From: a virus
IMG/VR virus record: IMGVR_UViG_3300007708_000001
Coordinates: 1 to 38,392 of that record
Length of the DNA: 38,392 nt
Reading direction: 5' to 3' (one strand)
Program-made: the position numbers and the translations under genes
The notes under the pieces: model-generated
The model's input: only the letters and a program-made list of their open reading frames with translations
Database searches by the model: none
What the model was told of the DNA's origin: nothing
Shown here: positions 14,845-22,039 of the stretch, piece after piece
How positions within the stretch are numbered: position 1 is the first letter of the stretch
Layout: each line of letters begins with the position of its first letter

Positions 14845-15663
14845 TGGGGGCGCACCCCCCCGTGCCTCCCCCCTCATGCGAGGCTAGTCTGTACTAGTCA
14901 ATAGCGATAGGCGTTCGCATGGTGCATGCGGTGCACTTTATAGGCAGATTATGGGGGGCAATGTGCACATAATGCGTCATGCATGGAGGCATGATGTGGG
15001 TGTGTGGGTATGCAGTTCTGATGTGCGATATGGCGTGCATTATGGGCAGGATATGGCGTGGCTATGGGCGACGATTCTCGTCGTGTTGGGGCGCATGTAG
15101 GCGAGGAAACGAAAAAAAATAAAAAAAATCTTTCCTATATGCCGTAAGGGTTTGCGGATGTTTTGCTAGTTAGTTTCGTTATGGATTGTTGGAATTCATA
15201 ATCGGCGGTCTTACTGTATTGGTTGTTCGGCACTGCTTTCGTGGTGTCGTTCGCCACTAGTCACAGGATGCCTAGTGGTGCCGTGTTGTAGTGCTATCGG
15301 GATGATGCATTGCCACGGCGCTTAGTACAGCGATGCATGGCTCATGGTCATGGCTGAGGTGCTGAGGTTGGCGTTCAATCGTTATGACAGCCCGAGAGTG
15401 TAGTTCGGGTTCATGGTCATAATGGCAGGGCGTAAGTGATTAGGGACACGGTGGCACAAAGGGTGCCAGTGCCGTGTCTCATAATGGGTGCTACGGGTCG
15501 TGAAGATAAGGCTCGTGGCATGTGCCATTCTTGCGAGGACATCGCAGGTTCACCACACCATAGCGTGTGGCAGTAGAACCCATAATGTCCGTCCACACTC
15601 TAGCGAGTTCGTCACGGTGCAATTCCGTGGTGTGGTTCCAATACCCTAGCAATTCCGCTAGGG
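14845..15663 (+). ncRNA. Candidate large ornate structured RNA (GOLLD/ROOL-like size and setting)
   Basis: About 820 bases without a plausible gene but crowded with exact inverted repeats. Stems include GGGGG/CCCCC (14846-14859), CATGCGA/TCGCATG (14875-14921), CGACGA/TCGTCG (15069-15083), a long hairpin with an A-rich loop (15093-15142), a nine-pair CGCCACTAG/CTAGTGGTG stem with one G-U (15252-15280), TATGAC/GTCATA with inner CCCGA/TCGGG (15383-15421), GACACGG/CCGTGTC with inner GGCAC/GTGCC (15445-15478), a three-tier stem (15537-15590), CCACAC/GTGTGG with inner CACGG/CCGTG (15593-15635) and CCCTAGC/GCTAGGG (15644-15663). Giant phage RNAs such as GOLLD and ROOL are of this size and commonly lie by tRNA genes, so this may be a member or a new class. 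Ends, strand and transcription are inferred; a replication origin is the main alternative. Confidence 0.5.
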
Positions 15664-15687
15664 GCATTGAAACATAAGGAGAATATT

Positions 15688-16017
15688 ATGAAAATTACAG
15701 ATATGTCACCATCGGTGACACCACACAAAAAAGGTCGTACAGGCAAGGCATCGTCGTGGTCGTTCGTTGACGACATTGACGATATGGGTCGTGTCCGCCG
15801 TGTATATCATTATGAGACTCTCATGTGTGAGTACGATGGTTCCTACGATGATTCGTGGTACTTGGGTGTCGTATCTGTCGGGCTTGGTTCGGTCAGTGAC
15901 CAAAATGGCATGAACGAATTACTGGCACAAAATGAGTCAGTTGTACGCTTCAAGCGTGACAAGAAAAACCCACGCTATGTGAACACCATCACTGGCGCTA
16001 CGGTGTCCACTCGCTAG
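15688..16017 (+). CDS. Conserved-type phage protein of unknown function
   Basis: A 109-aa protein starting at ATG 15688 with AAGGAG seven bases upstream; an in-frame TTG at 15667 is less likely. The sequence has SWSFVDDIDDMGRVRRVYHY, then YDDSWYLGVVSVGLGSVSDQ and NGMNELL. The V-GLGSVSDQxGMN segment recurs in small phage early proteins of unknown role. The gene is framed by two related hairpins (15644-15663 and 16013-16028). It is the first gene after the structured RNA region and probably heads the early operon. Confidence 0.75.
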   Translation: MKITDMSPSVTPHKKGRTGKASSWSFVDDIDDMGRVRRVYHYETLMCEYDGSYDDSWYLGVVSVGLGSVSDQNGMNELLAQNESVVRFKRDKKNPRYVNTITGATVSTR

Positions 16018-16028
16018 GTTGTCCTAGC
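16013..16028 (+). promoter_or_regulatory. Hairpin over the stop codon of the 109-aa gene, before a TATAAT
   Basis: GCTAGG-TTGT-CCTAGC is a perfect six-pair stem that includes the TAG stop and is followed two bases later by TATAAT (16030-16035). It shares the GCTAGG/CCTAGC arms with the hairpin at 15644-15663. It could be an mRNA processing site or part of a promoter for the AAA+ gene. No U-run follows. Confidence 0.4.
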
Positions 16029-16079
16029 CTATAATCCTATCCCTACTATAACTCTCAACTAATTACGGAGGTAATTAAA

Positions 16080-17387
16080 ATGGCTAACAAAATGCCAATC
16101 GTCACATCCATTGACTACGCCACACAGCGTGTCACCTACCACGAACACGGCTCAACCCGTGAACGGACTGACCGCTTCAGTTTCCTATCCAAAAATGGGC
16201 AAATTGCAGCGTTGAATTATAGCGGTTTCAAGTTCACTGGCTACCCTGCCATGCGGTGGACGCTTGACCAACTGTGCACAGCGTGGAATTCTCAGTGTGC
16301 CAAACTTTATGGCTCACCAACACCAACACCAACACCAACACCAAAGGAAGTACCCATCGTGGCTACAACACCCATCCCATCCACACCCAAGCAACCCAAG
16401 GCACCTGCCACTGGCATAGATGCGGTGCTTCGTGACATCGTGACGGAAGTTCTGGATGGTTATAATCCTGAACCCGATACCGAGGCTATTGGCGCAATCG
16501 TCAATGAGGCAATGGCTCCTGCCATTGCATCATTCGCCGATGTGACTGTGTCCCTAGGTGAGTTGTCCGAGACTGTGGCAAGGCTTCAACCGAAAATTAC
16601 CCATATCCACATTCCGAATCGTGACATAAAGATTATGGAAGGCGTTCAGCATCACATGTTCCCTAAGGTATTGGCGAACATTGCAGACGGTACACCAACC
16701 TATCTTGTAGGTGAGGCAGGGACAGGGAAGTCACACATCGCAGAGCAAGTCTCACAAGCGTTGGGTGTGGCGTTCTCGTCCAAGTCATGCAGTAGCCAAT
16801 CCACCGAGTCATCGCTACTTGGTTATATGTCGGCGACTGGCGATTATGTCACCACCGAATTCCGTAAGCGGTTTGAGTTGGGTGGCGTGTTCCTACTGGA
16901 TGAGGTTGACAACGGCAACCCGAATGTTCTCACAGTCCTGAACAGTGCCTTGAGTAACTCGTTCATGGCGTTCCCTGATGGTATGGTCAAGCGCCATGAT
17001 GCCTTTGTGCTCATCGCTACCGCCAACACCTTCGGTCATGGCGCTAACGCTAAGTATGTGGGTCGTAACCCGTTGGATGAGGCGTTCCTGAACCGCTTCG
17101 CTAACCTCACCATCACATACGATGAGAACATTGAACAGGCAATGCTGGATGCCGTAGGACTTGACGCTTCAATGTCTGCCAAGTGGCTCAACATTGTCCG
17201 TGTTGCCCGTAAGAATGTGTCCACCTATGGTTTGCATGTTGTGGTGTCACCCCGTGCCACGGTGTACGGTGCTAAGATGCTACGCCATGACGGTGTCTAT
17301 AATCTCGGCGAGGTTGTTGAGGCAACCATCACCAAGGGCGCAACCCCTGAGGCTTGTGAGAAAATTCTCATGGGCTTGTCACTGTAA
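16080..17387 (+). CDS. AAA+ ATPase of the MoxR/CobS (AAA_5) type
   Basis: A 435-aa protein. Walker A GEAGTGKS lies at 211-218, Walker B FLLDE at 271-275, sensor-1 IATAN at 312-316 and an arginine-finger-like LNRF near 337-340. The linker (residues 79-88) is a PT repeat, and the N-terminal 80 residues form a separate small domain. MoxR-type ATPases act as hexameric chaperones that remodel partner complexes, commonly with a VWA-domain protein; the next gene is such a candidate. GGAGG is eight bases upstream of the ATG. The target in this phage is unknown. Confidence 0.9.
   Translation: MANKMPIVTSIDYATQRVTYHEHGSTRERTDRFSFLSKNGQIAALNYSGFKFTGYPAMRWTLDQLCTAWNSQCAKLYGSPTPTPTPTPKEVPIVATTPIPSTPKQPKAPATGIDAVLRDIVTEVLDGYNPEPDTEAIGAIVNEAMAPAIASFADVTVSLGELSETVARLQPKITHIHIPNRDIKIMEGVQHHMFPKVLANIADGTPTYLVGEAGTGKSHIAEQVSQALGVAFSSKSCSSQSTESSLLGYMSATGDYVTTEFRKRFELGGVFLLDEVDNGNPNVLTVLNSALSNSFMAFPDGMVKRHDAFVLIATANTFGHGANAKYVGRNPLDEAFLNRFANLTITYDENIEQAMLDAVGLDASMSAKWLNIVRVARKNVSTYGLHVVVSPRATVYGAKMLRHDGVYNLGEVVEATITKGATPEACEKILMGLSL
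16315..16344 (+). repeat. Five CACCAA hexamers
   Basis: A short in-frame tandem repeat encoding the Pro-Thr linker of the AAA+ protein. Likely slippage-prone, it would change linker length without shifting frame. Confidence 0.9.
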
Positions 17388-17413
17388 GTAACGAAAGCAA
17401 ATAGGAGAACATT

Positions 17414-18268
17414 ATGCAAATTATAACCGACAACCCGAAACACCATTACGAGGTGTTCGGCTCACTTGGCGAGTTCGCTAAGTACGCCATTGCCAATGAG
17501 GCACCACAATCCGCCAACAGTGCGGAACGCTATGAGAATGGCGTGTCGTGGCAGGAATCAGCAACACTGTCCGAGGCGTGTGACATTGCCCGTAATGGTT
17601 ATGGCGCTATCCGTAGCGATGTTGACAGCATCCTTAGCAAGGTGACAGAACGCCTAGACATGAAGTTCAGCGAACATTATGTGACCGAGTACGCCGTAAG
17701 TGGCTCATCGGTTGACATGGGGCGTTTCGTCACTGGTGAACCCGAGTGCATGCTTGAGTTCCTGCCAGAATCATCAGCAACGATGGGTCGTGTTGTAAAG
17801 ATTATGGTTGCTGGCACAGCGTCTAGCGACATTAGTTCTGCTCACATTATAGCCCGTGGTGTTGCTGTGGTTGCGCTGCTTGAAACTATCCACAAAATGG
17901 GTGTGGGTGTTGAGTTGTGGTGGGAATCATGCGTCACTGGTCGTGGTGCCCGTGACAAGACATACTCCACCGTGGTCAAATTGCATGACAGCAACGACCA
18001 CCTAGACATTGACAGCGTCATGTTCAGCATGGCTCACCCGTCAATGCTTAGGCGATTGACATTCAGTGTTCAGGAGCAGTCAACGACAGCCAAGGCGCAG
18101 GGTGCAGAATCCTATAGTGGTTATGGCACACCACATAATCTTGAGTACACAAAAATTCGGGATTATGATGTGATGGTTGAGAAACTACAGAATGGTAACG
18201 GCGACATTGTCCGTGACCCGTTCGCTTGGGTGTTGACAACCGTACAGGGATTAGGGCTGGCAGAATGA
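17414..18268 (+). CDS. DUF7192/VWA-like partner of the AAA+ ATPase
   Basis: A 284-aa protein in the position of a MoxR partner. The N-terminal part (FGSLGEFAKYAIANEAPQSA; NGVSWQESATLSEACDIARN) has a motif seen in phage proteins annotated DUF7192. The central part (GRVVKIMVAGTASSDISSAH, then IIARGVAVVALLETIHKMGV) alternates strand and helix in a manner reminiscent of a von Willebrand A fold, with the first strand at VVKIMVAG. A classic MIDAS (DxSxS) is not evident, although S-S-D-I-S-S is nearby. Its C-terminus ends with a stop that overlaps the next ATG. A remodelling complex with the ATPase is inferred. Confidence 0.65.
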   Translation: MQIITDNPKHHYEVFGSLGEFAKYAIANEAPQSANSAERYENGVSWQESATLSEACDIARNGYGAIRSDVDSILSKVTERLDMKFSEHYVTEYAVSGSSVDMGRFVTGEPECMLEFLPESSATMGRVVKIMVAGTASSDISSAHIIARGVAVVALLETIHKMGVGVELWWESCVTGRGARDKTYSTVVKLHDSNDHLDIDSVMFSMAHPSMLRRLTFSVQEQSTTAKAQGAESYSGYGTPHNLEYTKIRDYDVMVEKLQNGNGDIVRDPFAWVLTTVQGLGLAE

Positions 18269-18549
18269 GTAACTACGAGATAAGCGAGTTTAAGGTAAAC
18301 AGTAAAATGAGTGAATATAAAATTAACATGCCCGACATTCAATGCATATATTATGTTTGCATGGGTGATGGTGGCAAGTGGTTCGTCATCCGCTACGAGG
18401 ATGCTTACCGTAATGGTGGGCAGGATTGTAGAGAGTACGAACATGCGTATGGCTTTAGCAATAAGGCTAGTGCATGTAAGTGGGTGTTGAAAGACGCCAA
18501 ACAAATAGCATCATGGGATTCAACCCTTGATGAGAAAGTAGAAATATAA
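18265..18549 (+). CDS. Hypothetical early protein
   Basis: A 94-aa protein (MSNYEISEFKVNSKMSEYKI at the start) with a mixed alpha/beta core (CIYYVCMGDGGKWFVIRYED; YGFSNKASACKWVLKDAKQI). ATG 18265 overlaps the upstream TGA (ATGA), and an internal ATG at 18307 is an alternative start. No family recognised. The gene belongs to a chain of overlapping small genes following the AAA+ pair. Confidence 0.7.
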   Translation: MSNYEISEFKVNSKMSEYKINMPDIQCIYYVCMGDGGKWFVIRYEDAYRNGGQDCREYEHAYGFSNKASACKWVLKDAKQIASWDSTLDEKVEI

Positions 18550-18740
18550 TGCGTACACCATCAACCTATACACCACGCTTGGTATGTCCACGCTGTGAGA
18601 GTTATATGTATCCACCACGAGTGGCGCTAAGCAGGTTGGACAACACCACCTCGGTGTGTCCATCATGTGGTCAGGATGAAGCAATAGAGCAGTGGCAGAA
18701 TGGTTCTGTCACTGATTATAAAAAGGAAGGTTCACGATGA
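18549..18740 (+). CDS. Zinc-ribbon protein
   Basis: A 63-aa protein with two CPxC knuckles (VCPRCESYMYP and VCPSCGQDEA) spaced about 25 residues apart, forming a full zinc ribbon. It begins on TAATG overlapping the previous stop and ends in a four-base overlap with the next start. Such ribbons can bind nucleic acid or protein; no specific role can be assigned. Confidence 0.75.
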   Translation: MRTPSTYTPRLVCPRCESYMYPPRVALSRLDNTTSVCPSCGQDEAIEQWQNGSVTDYKKEGSR

Positions 18741-19006
18741 ACAAGTTAGAAACACGATACGAAGAAGAGGCAATGCAAATTTCTCTAGACTGGCACCTTA
18801 GCGAGATGCCCGAAGAGATGACAGCGTTGGCTATCTATAATGACCTAGCGGATTTGCTTGAGACAAGCGAGTTCTGCTACGCTTGGGAACCTCTTGAGGA
18901 TTGGTCAGTAGATGCGTTGTCTGATTCTATTTGGAACCTAAAGGCGTCTGTGCTTGCAACGATGGTAAGCATGGCGTCATATGTTGATAACGGAATGAAG
19001 GAATGA
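18737..19006 (+). CDS. Acidic helical hypothetical protein
   Basis: An 89-aa very acidic protein (MNKLETRYEEEAMQISLDWH; EEMTALAIYNDLADLLETSE), probably all alpha helical, ending VSMASYVDNGMKE. It overlaps both neighbours by four bases. The acidic character could suit a DNA mimic or inhibitor, but there is no specific evidence for that. No family recognised. Confidence 0.7.
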   Translation: MNKLETRYEEEAMQISLDWHLSEMPEEMTALAIYNDLADLLETSEFCYAWEPLEDWSVDALSDSIWNLKASVLATMVSMASYVDNGMKE

Positions 19007-19134
19007 TGGAATACGAAACACCAGAGTACCCAGATTATTGTTACTGCTCATCCAATGGCGAATGTCGCCATTGTTTGGCACTATTAGAAACCCTAGAAAC
19101 AGAACAGGAAAAAGAAAATGAAAACACAAAATAG
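19003..19134 (+). CDS. 43-aa cysteine-rich microprotein
   Basis: A short frame with ATG 19003 (or 19006) overlapping the previous stop: MMEYETPEYPDYCYCSSNGE then CRHCLALLETLETEQEKENE. Four cysteines (CYC then CRHC) in a small span suggest a zinc knuckle, followed by an acidic helix. It overlaps the next gene by 17 bases. Its tight fit in the operon supports a real gene; function unknown. Confidence 0.6.
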   Translation: MMEYETPEYPDYCYCSSNGECRHCLALLETLETEQEKENENTK

Positions 19135-19324
19135 CCCTACATACATTGGGCACTCAAAAGAGATGGGGGCATGGGCTTTCAGTCCGTCACTCATTGAAGG
19201 CGTGGACAAACAGTGGGATGCCTCTGATTGGACATGGGATGATGTCAAAAACTTTATGACTCATGTTGCTGAAAATGCGAAAGAAGAATACCTAGACTGG
19301 CACGCAGTAAAGGTGGTCAAGTGA
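19118..19324 (+). CDS. Hypothetical early protein
   Basis: A 68-aa protein (MKTQNSPTYIGHSKEMGAWA; DASDWTWDDVKNFMTHVAEN) rich in Trp and Asp, probably one small beta hairpin plus helices. AGGAAAAAG precedes the ATG. The end overlaps the next start by one base. No family recognised. Confidence 0.65.
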   Translation: MKTQNSPTYIGHSKEMGAWAFSPSLIEGVDKQWDASDWTWDDVKNFMTHVAENAKEEYLDWHAVKVVK

Positions 19325-19578
19325 TGGACGACTACCGTTATGAAGCGCCGATACCACGCATAGTGTCTGTCGGTGTGTGTTGGTTTGTGCTGACGCTATT
19401 CTTCACATCATGTGTTGCTATGGAGTTGCTTGACAAGTCAAATTGGTCAATGAATACAGGCTCTTTGGGGTCGCTGCTTATTACATTTATAATTCTGGCA
19501 GGTTCTGTCAGAGTCCTATTCGCAAGTGTGAAATACACTTACAAATCTATGTTGGCACAAGCCAACAAGAAAAAATAA
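19324..19578 (+). CDS. Two-span membrane protein
   Basis: An 84-aa protein with two transmembrane segments (SVGVCWFVLTLFFTSCVAME and SLLITFIILAGSVRVLFASV) and a lysine-rich C-terminus (QANKKK), so both ends probably face the cytoplasm. It starts at ATG 19324 overlapping TGA of the previous gene; a GTG three bases earlier is possible. Early phage membrane proteins can block superinfection or alter host membranes, but no specific assignment is made. Confidence 0.65.
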   Translation: MDDYRYEAPIPRIVSVGVCWFVLTLFFTSCVAMELLDKSNWSMNTGSLGSLLITFIILAGSVRVLFASVKYTYKSMLAQANKKK

Positions 19579-19593
19579 CTGGAGGTTATTGTT

Positions 19594-20193
19594 ATGTCAA
19601 ATTTAGTATCGGGATTGTTCCTGCCGTCAGGTGCTTGCGTTGAACCGCAACACATTCTGGTGGATGGATATAAAGATATTCAGAAATATGTCGGAGGCAA
19701 CTTTGATTGCGTATCTACAAATGTGGGTCGTGATGATGTTTCCTTTGAGGGCTATGTGCATGATGAGGGGCTACTGATTGGTTTGGAATATAACTACCTC
19801 GCTAGTGCACTCTTTGGGCGTGACCTTGTTGGTGACTGTGTGTTGCTGTGGGGCTTGTCGCCAGACGGTGAGCGTGACGGTGACAACTACGACATGCCTG
19901 CCGAGATGGTTGAGTCCATCACAACGGAACTGCTTGAAGGCGTGTCTGTCGCTTACAACACAAGCGTGGTTGTCTCTGCCATTATGGAGTTAGCAATTCA
20001 TTCAGGCATGACAACCAAGTCTGAAGCCAACAGTGTCATTCATGACCTGCATGAAGCATCCGTGAACGGTACCGACAACACGGAACCTGAAGCAAAGTTG
20101 ATTGCGATTATGCAAAAAGTTGCGGACATGCCAGCATGCCCCGATGATGTCCGTGAGTTCATTCAGGACTTCGCCAAGAGAGGAGACTACTAA
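19594..20193 (+). CDS. DUF3846-like protein
   Basis: A 199-aa protein. Residues about 16-70 contain VEPQHILVDGYKDIQKYVGG then VHDEGLLIGLEYNYLASALF and LVGDCVLLWG. This matches the DUF3846 pattern (D-IQ-VGG, EG-LIGL-N, F-R-GD) found in phages and mobile elements, often beside ArdA-type genes. The C-terminal 80 residues are helical and acidic. GGAGG lies about eight bases before the ATG. The molecular role of the family is uncertain. Confidence 0.75.
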   Translation: MSNLVSGLFLPSGACVEPQHILVDGYKDIQKYVGGNFDCVSTNVGRDDVSFEGYVHDEGLLIGLEYNYLASALFGRDLVGDCVLLWGLSPDGERDGDNYDMPAEMVESITTELLEGVSVAYNTSVVVSAIMELAIHSGMTTKSEANSVIHDLHEASVNGTDNTEPEAKLIAIMQKVADMPACPDDVREFIQDFAKRGDY

Positions 20194-20369
20194 TGTCTGT
20201 TGATAAAAAAATAAAAAAACCAGAGGTGTTTCGTAAGGGGGTGTGGTCATGCAGTAGATGCAATGCGATTGTGCATATCTATCTAAACATGACAGCACCA
20301 CCTACATGCCATAACCACATCGGTGAAGGCTACACTGTTATGACTCGTGTGTCAGGATTGAAAGTATAA
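20193..20369 (+). CDS. 58-aa zinc-binding protein
   Basis: A frame from ATG 20193 (TAATG overlap) to a TAA overlapping the next ATG. The product has a basic start (MSVDKKIKKPEVFRKG), the knuckle SCSRCNAIVH and a second ligand group TCHNHIG, consistent with one zinc site (Cys2 plus Cys/His). Its perfect stop-start linkage on both sides makes it a solid gene. Function unknown. Confidence 0.7.
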   Translation: MSVDKKIKKPEVFRKGVWSCSRCNAIVHIYLNMTAPPTCHNHIGEGYTVMTRVSGLKV

Positions 20370-21091
20370 TGGAAACAGAAATAGGCTGCGGGGTCGCAAC
20401 ACATTCTAAGGAATGTTTATGCGATGTAAAGATTATAAACCCACTACCACCATTGGCGGATTGCATCCGTGACGGGGTAGCGGACTTGTTTATGGGTTCA
20501 AGAGTGTGCGAAATACAGGGCTACGGCGTGCCGTGGAACAGGCTCAGCATGCTTGACTACTTCACAGACATGGTTGAATACTGGGATGCGTTTCACGCCG
20601 AACAGGAGTTATACGCTGTAGTGGGAACCGATGTCGTCATTGACTCCACGGAACCCACATTCACTCGTTGGGGCAAGACACGAGAAGCAATACAATCTTG
20701 CATGGACAAGGAAGGCGTCACACTTAGCGGTGTCATACGACATCTGGGTCTTGATTGCCAAGAAGCAATGAACGCTTTGACTGCTAATCGGGGCACTAAA
20801 GATTGGACATTTGCTCGCATTGACGAACTAGAACGGCTCATAAAGTTGGGCGTTTCCCGTAAAGTGATTGCTAAGCAGTTGGACATTCCGTTCGGTAATG
20901 TTCGTGGTCTTGCCTACTTGTTTAAGTCAAAAGAAAAAGACACAGCCAAAGCACGAGCCAGAAAATTGCTCAACGAATTATGTTTAACAGATTATGACGC
21001 TGCAACAATTATGAAGATAATTGTTACAGACACAGGAATTCAATACACACGAAGTGCCGTTACGAAACGCAGGACAAGGACAATAGGCTGA
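20369..21091 (+). CDS. HTH-containing regulatory-type protein
   Basis: A 240-aa protein. The C-terminal half has two helix-turn-helix-like segments (GVTLSGVIRHLGLDCQEAMN and GVSRKVIAKQLDIPFGNVRG) and a basic C-terminus (SAVTKRRTRTIG). The N-terminal half has several cysteines (GCGVATHSKECLCDV). DNA-binding is likely; it may control the promoter-like region at 21092-21205 just downstream. No named family recognised. Confidence 0.6.
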   Translation: METEIGCGVATHSKECLCDVKIINPLPPLADCIRDGVADLFMGSRVCEIQGYGVPWNRLSMLDYFTDMVEYWDAFHAEQELYAVVGTDVVIDSTEPTFTRWGKTREAIQSCMDKEGVTLSGVIRHLGLDCQEAMNALTANRGTKDWTFARIDELERLIKLGVSRKVIAKQLDIPFGNVRGLAYLFKSKEKDTAKARARKLLNELCLTDYDAATIMKIIVTDTGIQYTRSAVTKRRTRTIG

Positions 21092-21205
21092 CCCGTGCGT
21101 TACAATAACTATACTGTCTATAGCAATAGTATCGGTAATGGACTTATAGCCATTACCTCTTGCTATCGTTGTCCATGCAATACTATTACTATAGAAAGAA
21201 ACTAA
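21092..21205 (+). promoter_or_regulatory. Intergenic inverted repeats and probable promoter for the replication genes
   Basis: GGTAATGG-ACTTATAG-CCATTACC is a perfect dyad at 21134-21157, nested inside ATAGCA/TGCTAT. AATAGTAT (left) also faces ATACTATT (right), so alternative folds are possible. TATACT near 21110 and TTGTCC with TATAGA about 15 bases apart near 21188 are promoter-like. This is the largest gap in the operon and is likely to be a control point. Confidence 0.5.
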
Positions 21206-22039
21206 ATGAGATTTGACACAGAAACAAAGCGTGTGTATGTACGCCAATCGTGGCTGAACGACCTTGTAATCTGCCCTGAAAGGGCGAGATTTAAACTGGA
21301 CAAACCAGAAATGTCATCAGGTTCTGACGCCACCATTATGGGTACAGCGTTGCATTACGGCATTGAACAAGTGCTCGCAGGTGCCAACCCTATGACCATC
21401 GCAGACCTTGCGTTGGAACACTGGGAACAACTCAAGTTGGAACCCTATAAAACCACGAACCTGAAACCCGAGGAATCCGAAGGACAAATTCGTGGCATGG
21501 CTCAAGCGTTCGTTGACGGCATCCTGCCCGAAGTAAGACTCGGTGGCGACATAGAATGGAAGTTCAAGTTCCCACTAGGACTCACGGTAGGCGAGTGGGA
21601 TGTGTGGTGCGAAGGCACCATGGATTATGTTGACCCGTGTGGTGTCATCTGGGATTGGAAAACATCCAGCCGTGCGTATTATGCGAAAGAGAAGCAGGCT
21701 CAATCCATCCAAGCAACCGTGTATTCGGCTGCCTTGGTTTCTATAAAGAAGTGCGAATACCCAGTGGACTTTCGTTATGGCGTTATGGTGCGACAGGAAA
21801 AACCCAAGCACCAAATCGTTTACATGTCACGAACTGCCGACCATGAAGAATGGCTACGACACAATGTGAAGCCAGCCATTCAGATGGCGCTCCACATTGG
21901 TGTCACGAACCAAAACTGGATTATGAACGACACCACAGCACTTTGCAGTGCGTCATGGTGTGACTACTGGAACCTGTGCAAGGGTGCCCACCTGACGGAA
22001 ACGCAACTATCGCTGCCATATTATAAGGTGGCAATATGA
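21206..22039 (+). CDS. PD-(D/E)XK nuclease with Cas4/AddB-like Fe-S cysteines
   Basis: A 277-aa RecB/Cas4-like nuclease. Motif residues are H50 (GTALHYG), E117 (DIEWKF), D140 (GTMD), D150-x-K152 (IWDWKTS) and the QxxxY-like ATVYSAAL. Cys23 (VICPERA) and Cys247, Cys252 and Cys258 give a C-xn-C-x4-C-x5-C set that suits a 4Fe-4S cluster, as in Cas4 and AddB. Such exonucleases trim DNA ends in recombination or degrade host DNA. It opens the replication module after the regulatory gap, and its end overlaps the next start by four bases. Confidence 0.85.
   Translation: MRFDTETKRVYVRQSWLNDLVICPERARFKLDKPEMSSGSDATIMGTALHYGIEQVLAGANPMTIADLALEHWEQLKLEPYKTTNLKPEESEGQIRGMAQAFVDGILPEVRLGGDIEWKFKFPLGLTVGEWDVWCEGTMDYVDPCGVIWDWKTSSRAYYAKEKQAQSIQATVYSAALVSIKKCEYPVDFRYGVMVRQEKPKHQIVYMSRTADHEEWLRHNVKPAIQMALHIGVTNQNWIMNDTTALCSASWCDYWNLCKGAHLTETQLSLPYYKVAI

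Noticed and set aside
14845-14860. GGGGG/CCCCC hairpin as an intrinsic terminator
   Set aside because: No U-run follows on either strand; kept as a stem of the structured region.
15104-15136. A8-T-A8 tract as a minus-strand intrinsic terminator
   Set aside because: The nearest stable stem on that strand is about 13 bases away from the T-run, and the tract is better explained as a loop closed by AGGAAA/TTTCCT.
16315-16344. CACCAA tandem repeat as a CRISPR-like array
   Set aside because: It is a hexamer repeat in frame with the AAA+ gene and has no spacers.
21206-22039. CRISPR-Cas4 adaptation system
   Set aside because: The nuclease is Cas4-like, but no Cas1/Cas2 or repeat-spacer array is present anywhere in the window.
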